Source of the DNA: Streptomyces daqingensis
Lineage (GTDB): Bacteria; Actinomycetota; Actinomycetes; Streptomycetales; Streptomycetaceae
Assembly: GCF_014645895.1 (NCBI RefSeq)
Contig: NZ_BMMP01000005.1
Span: 1 to 64,000, forward strand
Direction: 5' to 3'
Length of the DNA stretch: 64,000 bases
Part shown: positions 61,001 through 64,000 of the stretch, piece after piece
Layout: the number at the start of each line of letters is the position of its first letter
Numbering within the stretch: position 1 is the stretch's first letter
The notes under the pieces: generated by a model
What the model saw: the letters and a program-made list of their open reading frames with translations, nothing else
Database searches by the model: none
Told to the model about the DNA's origin: nothing
Made by a program: the position numbers and the translations under genes

Positions 61001-62032
61001 GCGACGGCCGCTGTCCTGGTAGTGGGGGCCGGCCGGATCGGCGAGGGGACGCTGACGGCGGGCGGGCTCGTGGCCTACCTGCTCTACATCGAGCTGTTCT
61101 TCTCGCCCGTGCAGCAGCTGTCGCAGGTCTTCGACGGGTACCAGCAGGCGTCCGTCGCGCTGGGGCGCATCCAGCAGCTGCTGGGCGAGGAGACGACGAC
61201 GCCGGCACCGGACCAGCCGCGCGAAGTGGGCGCTCTCCGCGGGGAGATCACCTTCGAGAACGTCGACTTCAGCTACGCCACCGCCGACGGCGGGACGCAC
61301 GAGGAGGAGGCGCTGTCCGGCATCGGGCTGACGATCCCCGCCGGGCAGACCGTCGCCTTCGTCGGGGAGACCGGCGCGGGCAAGTCGACGCTCGTCAAGC
61401 TGGTCGCCCGCTTCTACGACCCCACCGCCGGCGCCGTCCTCGTCGACGGGGAGGATCTGCGCACGCTCGACCTCCCCGCCTACCGGCACCGGCTCGGAGT
61501 GGTCCCGCAGGAGCCGTACCTCTTCCCCGGCACCGTGCGCGACGCCATCGCCTACGGACGGCCCGGCGCCACCGACGCCGAAGTGGAGGCGGCGGCTCGG
61601 GCGGTGAGCGCCCACGAGATGATCGCGACACTGTCGGACGGCTACCTGCACACCGTCGCCGAACGGGGCCGCAACCTCTCCGCCGGGCAGCGGCAGCTCA
61701 TCGCCCTCGCGAGGGCGGAGCTGGTCGACCCGGACATCCTGCTGCTCGACGAGGCGACAGCGGCGCTGGACCTGGCGACGGAGTCGATGGTGAACCAGGC
61801 CACCGACCGGCTCGCCGGGACACGCACCACCCTCGTCGTCGCACACAGGCTGACGACCGCGGCACGCGCGGACCGGGTCGTGGTCCTCGACCACGGCCGG
61901 GTCGTCGAGGACGGCACGCACGGAGAGCTGCTCGCGCTGGACGGCAAGTACGCGCAGCTGTGGCGCACCTTCTCGGGCGAATCCGAGCCGGCGGCCGACG
62001 CGCCTGCCACCGTGGAGAGTTCGAAGGTCTGA
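58058..62032 (+). CDS. Fused ABC exporter with one degenerate ATP site
   Basis: This 1324-residue protein fuses two half-exporters (membrane domain-ATPase, twice). Half 1: six helices from about residue 30, Walker A GSSGSGKST (about 410), signature LSGGQ, Walker B LLLLDDATSAVD. Half 2 (from about 735): Walker A GETGAGKST, signature LSAGQ, Walker B LLLDEATAALD. Half 1 has Asp where the catalytic Glu should be, and half 2 has an altered signature, so one of the two composite sites should be inactive, as in asymmetric heterodimeric exporters. A low-complexity linker of about 110 residues joins the halves. The start is GTG 58058. The cargo is unknown. Confidence 0.93.
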   Translation: MTGTEEESGTRGSGPQGWARRLAGYCWHYRRAVVLAVGASLAGMGVMALVPLLTKVIIDDVVVGGGDGMVLWIGLLIAAAVVIYVLTWARRYYGGRLALDVQHDLRTEMYRAIIRLDGRSQDELSTGQVVGRGTSDLQLVQSLLFMLPMMIGNVLLFAVALVVMIVLSPLLTVVSLAVFPALWWIANLSRTRLFPATWYAQQQAGTVASVVDGAVTGVRVVKGFGQEHQEKRKLRDISRELFAARLRTVRLNSRYTPALQSVPALGQVGMLALGGWMATEGQITLGTFVAFSTYLAQLVGPVRMLAMMLTVGQQARAGVERVYDLIDTEPQLKERPDARELPADAEASVEFDGVGFGYEKPDEPGEDEAAEAAAAPETAGAASSAPARRNMVLDGFSLRVEPGETVAVVGSSGSGKSTLALLLPRYYDVTEGAVRVGGHDVRDLTLGSLRSAIGLVPENSFLFSETIRENIAYGAPDATDEQIRAAARAAQADGFIGDLPDGYDTTVGEQGLTLSGGQRQRIALARAILTDPRLLLLDDATSAVDAHVEHEIHEALRSVMAGRTTLLIAHRRSTLQLADRIAVLDGGRLADVGTHEELEERCALYRRLLTDPDELGEVERDPAGLAAAAAQPGPPAAGSADGAEEGAAIRSVPRVDGVTPELWVRRGEKSANGAAGAGSSDIGSAQAGRPGGFAAELASMPGSPELLAKVAALPPADDVPEVDEERAEGAEKSYGLLRLLNGFGAALLVALFFAALDAGFGLALPVLIRNGIDDGVEKAALGAVWTASALALLVVVCQWGAQFVAMRLTGRTGERVLYALRLKIFSHLQRLGLDYYERHLAGAVMTRMTTDVDALSTFLQTGLVTAVVSVFTFLGILVALFVLDPQLALVVFATLPVLIVGTVYFRRHSVKAYELARERVSVVNADLQESVAGLRMVQAFRRERRGTDRFVQRSDGYRQARVRGQWLISVYFPFVQLLASLATAAVLVVGAGRIGEGTLTAGGLVAYLLYIELFFSPVQQLSQVFDGYQQASVALGRIQQLLGEETTTPAPDQPREVGALRGEITFENVDFSYATADGGTHEEEALSGIGLTIPAGQTVAFVGETGAGKSTLVKLVARFYDPTAGAVLVDGEDLRTLDLPAYRHRLGVVPQEPYLFPGTVRDAIAYGRPGATDAEVEAAARAVSAHEMIATLSDGYLHTVAERGRNLSAGQRQLIALARAELVDPDILLLDEATAALDLATESMVNQATDRLAGTRTTLVVAHRLTTAARADRVVVLDHGRVVEDGTHGELLALDGKYAQLWRTFSGESEPAADAPATVESSKV

Positions 62033-62083
62033 GGCAGGTCCGGCGCCGTTGACGGAGCACGGTCACAAACCTAGGTTCGGTCC

Positions 62084-64000
62084 ATGCTCCGCCGCCCTCC
62101 ACGCCGCCTTGCCCGCCTGCTCCTTCCGCTCCTCGGCTGCGCTCTCGTGGCGGCGGTACCGCAAGCGTCGACATCCGCCGCGCCGGCAACGCTCCAGCCC
62201 TCCGGCTCCCCGGACGGTGCCGCCGCCACGGCGTCCGGTACGGGGGACCGGAGCGGCTGGGTGCTCTCCTCGAACGAGCCTGAGCCGAACGGCAGTTACC
62301 GCCCCTACGTGGGCAACGGCTACCTCGGCCAGCGCGTCGCCCCCTCCGGCTCGGGCTACTCCGCGGGAGGCGAGGAGTCCGGCTGGCCGCTCTACACGCC
62401 GCGCTACGACGGCTCGTTCGTCGCCGGGCTCTACGCGCACAACAAGAAGACGGCCGAGAACCGCCAGACGCTCGCCGCCCTCCCCACCTGGACGGGTCTC
62501 GACCTCACCACAGGCGGGGAGTCCGGTGAGAGGTTCTCCTCCGACACCCCCGCGAGCCGTATCTCACGCTACAAGCAGTCCCTCGACATGCGTCAGGGCG
62601 TGGTGCGCACCTCGCTGACCTGGACCGCCACCGACGGCCGGGCCACGGACCTCACCTACGAGGTGCTGGCCGACCGCAACCACCGGCGCTCCGGGGCCGT
62701 GCGCGTCACGATGCGGCCGCACTGGAGCGGCGAGGCGCGGGTGACCGACGTACTGGACGGACGCGGCGCACGCCGCATCTCCCAGACCGGAGGCGGCGCC
62801 CGCACGGACGGGGCGGCGCGGCCGGGAGAGCAGACCATGGACGTCGCGTTCCGCACCCACGGGACGAAGACGGACGGCGCGGTGGCGTCCACGCTCCGCC
62901 CCGGGCCTCGCGTGCGCACGACGGACGAACACGGGGCCGCGCCCGCGAAGAAGCTGACGGCCGAGCAGGGCGTCTCGTTCCGCGCGCGGAAGGGCGGGAC
63001 GTACCGCTTCACCAAGTACGTCGGCGTCGACACGGAACTCACGTCGAAGGAGCCCGGGGAGAGCGCCGTCGCGGCGTCACGGGAAGCGGCGCGGCGCGGC
63101 TGGGAGGCCGGCTACGCGGCGCACGCCGCCTCCTGGCGGAAACTGTGGGAGACGGACATCGAAGTGGAGGGCCGTCCCACGCTGCAGAAGTGGCTGCGTT
63201 CCGCGCAGTACGGGCTGCTGTCGAGCACGCGGCGCGGCAGCAGCGACAGCATCGCTCCCGCCGGACTCACCAGCGACAACTACGCCGGCGTCATCTTCTG
63301 GGACGCGGAGACGTGGATGTTCCCGGCGCTGCTGGCCGGCCGCCCCGAACTCGCCGAGCCGGTGCTGGACTACCGCTACCGCACCCGCGCGGGCGCCCGT
63401 GAGAACGCGCGGAAACTCGGATACGACGGCCTGTTCTACGGCTGGACCACCGGCAGCCACGGCGACCTGTGGAAGGAGTGCCACAGCTGGGAACCGCCGC
63501 ACTGCCGCACGCAGAACCACCTGCAGAGCGACATCGCCCTCGCCAACTGGCACTACTACCTGGCCACCGGCGACGAGGAGTGGCTGCGCGAGCGCGGCTG
63601 GCCGGTGCTGAAGGGGATCGCCGAGTTCTGGGCGAGCCGCGCGACCCGGAACGGCGACGGCAGTTACTCGGTGAACAACATCGCCGGCCCCGACGAGTAC
63701 AGCAACGGCGTCGACGACGGCGTCTTCACCAACGCGGGCGCCGCGACAGCGCTCCGCCAGGCCGGCCGAGCCGCCGAGCTGCTCGGCGAGTCCGCGCCGC
63801 GAGCGTGGTCGCAGATCGCCGGCAAGCTGCGCATCCCTTTCGACAAGAAGAACAAAGTCTTCCAGCAGTTCGACGGGTACGACGGCTCGACCATCAAGCA
63901 GGCGGACACAGTGCTGCTGCAGTACCCGCTGGAGTGGCCGATGTCGAAGGAGACCGCCGGCAGGACCCTCGACCACTACGCCGAGCGCACCGACCCCGAC
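62084..64000 (+). CDS. Secreted GH65 glycoside hydrolase (partial, runs off the window)
   Basis: ATG 62084 opens a frame of 639 codons that has no stop before the window edge. The protein has a signal peptide (RRPPRRLARLLLPLLGCALVAAV, cleavage near STSAAP), then a GH65 N-terminal beta domain with YRPYVGNGYLGQRVAP and a catalytic (alpha/alpha)6 barrel with FWDAETWMFPALL, LWKECHSWEPPHC and AGPDEYSNGVDDGVFTN (E is the acid). Secreted members include acid trehalase and kojibiose-type enzymes; water rather than phosphate is expected as acceptor for a secreted enzyme, but this cannot be read here. It follows the ABC exporter after 51 bases. Confidence 0.85.
   Translation, partial: MLRRPPRRLARLLLPLLGCALVAAVPQASTSAAPATLQPSGSPDGAAATASGTGDRSGWVLSSNEPEPNGSYRPYVGNGYLGQRVAPSGSGYSAGGEESGWPLYTPRYDGSFVAGLYAHNKKTAENRQTLAALPTWTGLDLTTGGESGERFSSDTPASRISRYKQSLDMRQGVVRTSLTWTATDGRATDLTYEVLADRNHRRSGAVRVTMRPHWSGEARVTDVLDGRGARRISQTGGGARTDGAARPGEQTMDVAFRTHGTKTDGAVASTLRPGPRVRTTDEHGAAPAKKLTAEQGVSFRARKGGTYRFTKYVGVDTELTSKEPGESAVAASREAARRGWEAGYAAHAASWRKLWETDIEVEGRPTLQKWLRSAQYGLLSSTRRGSSDSIAPAGLTSDNYAGVIFWDAETWMFPALLAGRPELAEPVLDYRYRTRAGARENARKLGYDGLFYGWTTGSHGDLWKECHSWEPPHCRTQNHLQSDIALANWHYYLATGDEEWLRERGWPVLKGIAEFWASRATRNGDGSYSVNNIAGPDEYSNGVDDGVFTNAGAATALRQAGRAAELLGESAPRAWSQIAGKLRIPFDKKNKVFQQFDGYDGSTIKQADTVLLQYPLEWPMSKETAGRTLDHYAERTDPD

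Noticed and set aside
57956..61921. 1321-aa frame antisense to the ABC exporter
   Set aside because: It mirrors a clear ABC gene; long antisense frames are expected at this base composition.
1..64000. Search for CRISPR arrays, prophage, integrase, origin or biosynthetic cluster
   Set aside because: No regular spaced repeats, integrase, replication initiator, PKS or NRPS modules were seen.

Overview
The window is chromosomal DNA of a Streptomyces (or very close relative). It is very GC-rich, with strong third-position G/C bias, frequent GTG starts and GGAGG-type ribosome binding sites. It carries an adpA gene with a TTA (bldA-type) leucine codon next to orn, a cebR-cebEFG-bglC cellobiose locus with CebR boxes, and a PAS-GGDEF-EAL protein. 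From memory, this order matches the S. coelicolor stretch running from agmatinase (about SCO2770) through acdH (SCO2779), adpA (SCO2792), cebR-bglC (SCO2794-2798) and the SCO2800/2801 two-component pair to cdgA (SCO2817). It reads as core chromosome rather than an island; I see no prophage, conjugative element, CRISPR array or PKS/NRPS genes.

Layout. 1-7 kb: the tail of an upstream gene, then an accessory-looking catabolic cluster (amidase and D-2-hydroxyacid dehydrogenase facing two tandem Asp/Glu-racemase-superfamily proteins across a large palindrome), a luciferase-like flavin oxidoreductase and a LysE-type exporter. 7-13 kb: a 204-bp MITE-like element abutting the stop codon of a cdgA-like gene, a secreted M6 protease, a MarR regulator facing an NTF2-like protein, tRNA-Lys, and a degenerate primase/polymerase-like protein whose 3' end runs into the tRNA. 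13-18 kb: a co-directional operon of a RecB-family nuclease with an apparent Fe-S Cys set, an unrecognised 543-aa protein and an SF1 helicase. 18-25 kb: a phosphatase, an HTH-TPR regulator with a four-Cys cluster facing a small protein, a spermidine-synthase-like methyltransferase, and a two-component system facing a proline-rich anchored protein. 25-33 kb: GH18 chitinase and the cellobiose system. 33-43 kb: M23 peptidase, tRNA-His, orn, adpA with a long upstream region, a universal stress protein, glmS and a GH20 hexosaminidase. 44-54 kb: a leucine/isovalerate degradation operon (methylcrotonyl-CoA carboxylase, HMG-CoA lyase, acyl-CoA dehydrogenase) with a divergent TetR regulator and twin operators, then an LCAD-like dehydrogenase and a TesB thioesterase. 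54-64 kb: an Erm-type 23S rRNA methylase gene overlapping the thioesterase gene tail-to-tail, a phosphatase, agmatinase, a fused ABC exporter with one degenerate ATP site, and a secreted GH65 enzyme cut by the window edge.

Together the central genes cover growth on plant and fungal polysaccharides (chitinase, hexosaminidase, glmS, cellobiose import and beta-glucosidase) beside developmental regulators (adpA, c-di-GMP turnover, orn, which in many bacteria degrades the pGpG released from c-di-GMP). The least understood parts are the nuclease/unknown/helicase operon, the HTH-TPR/small-protein pair with its relative near tRNA-Lys, and the palindrome-controlled cluster at 1.7-4.8 kb. Start codons were chosen by eye from ribosome binding sites; several differ from the longest possible reading frame.
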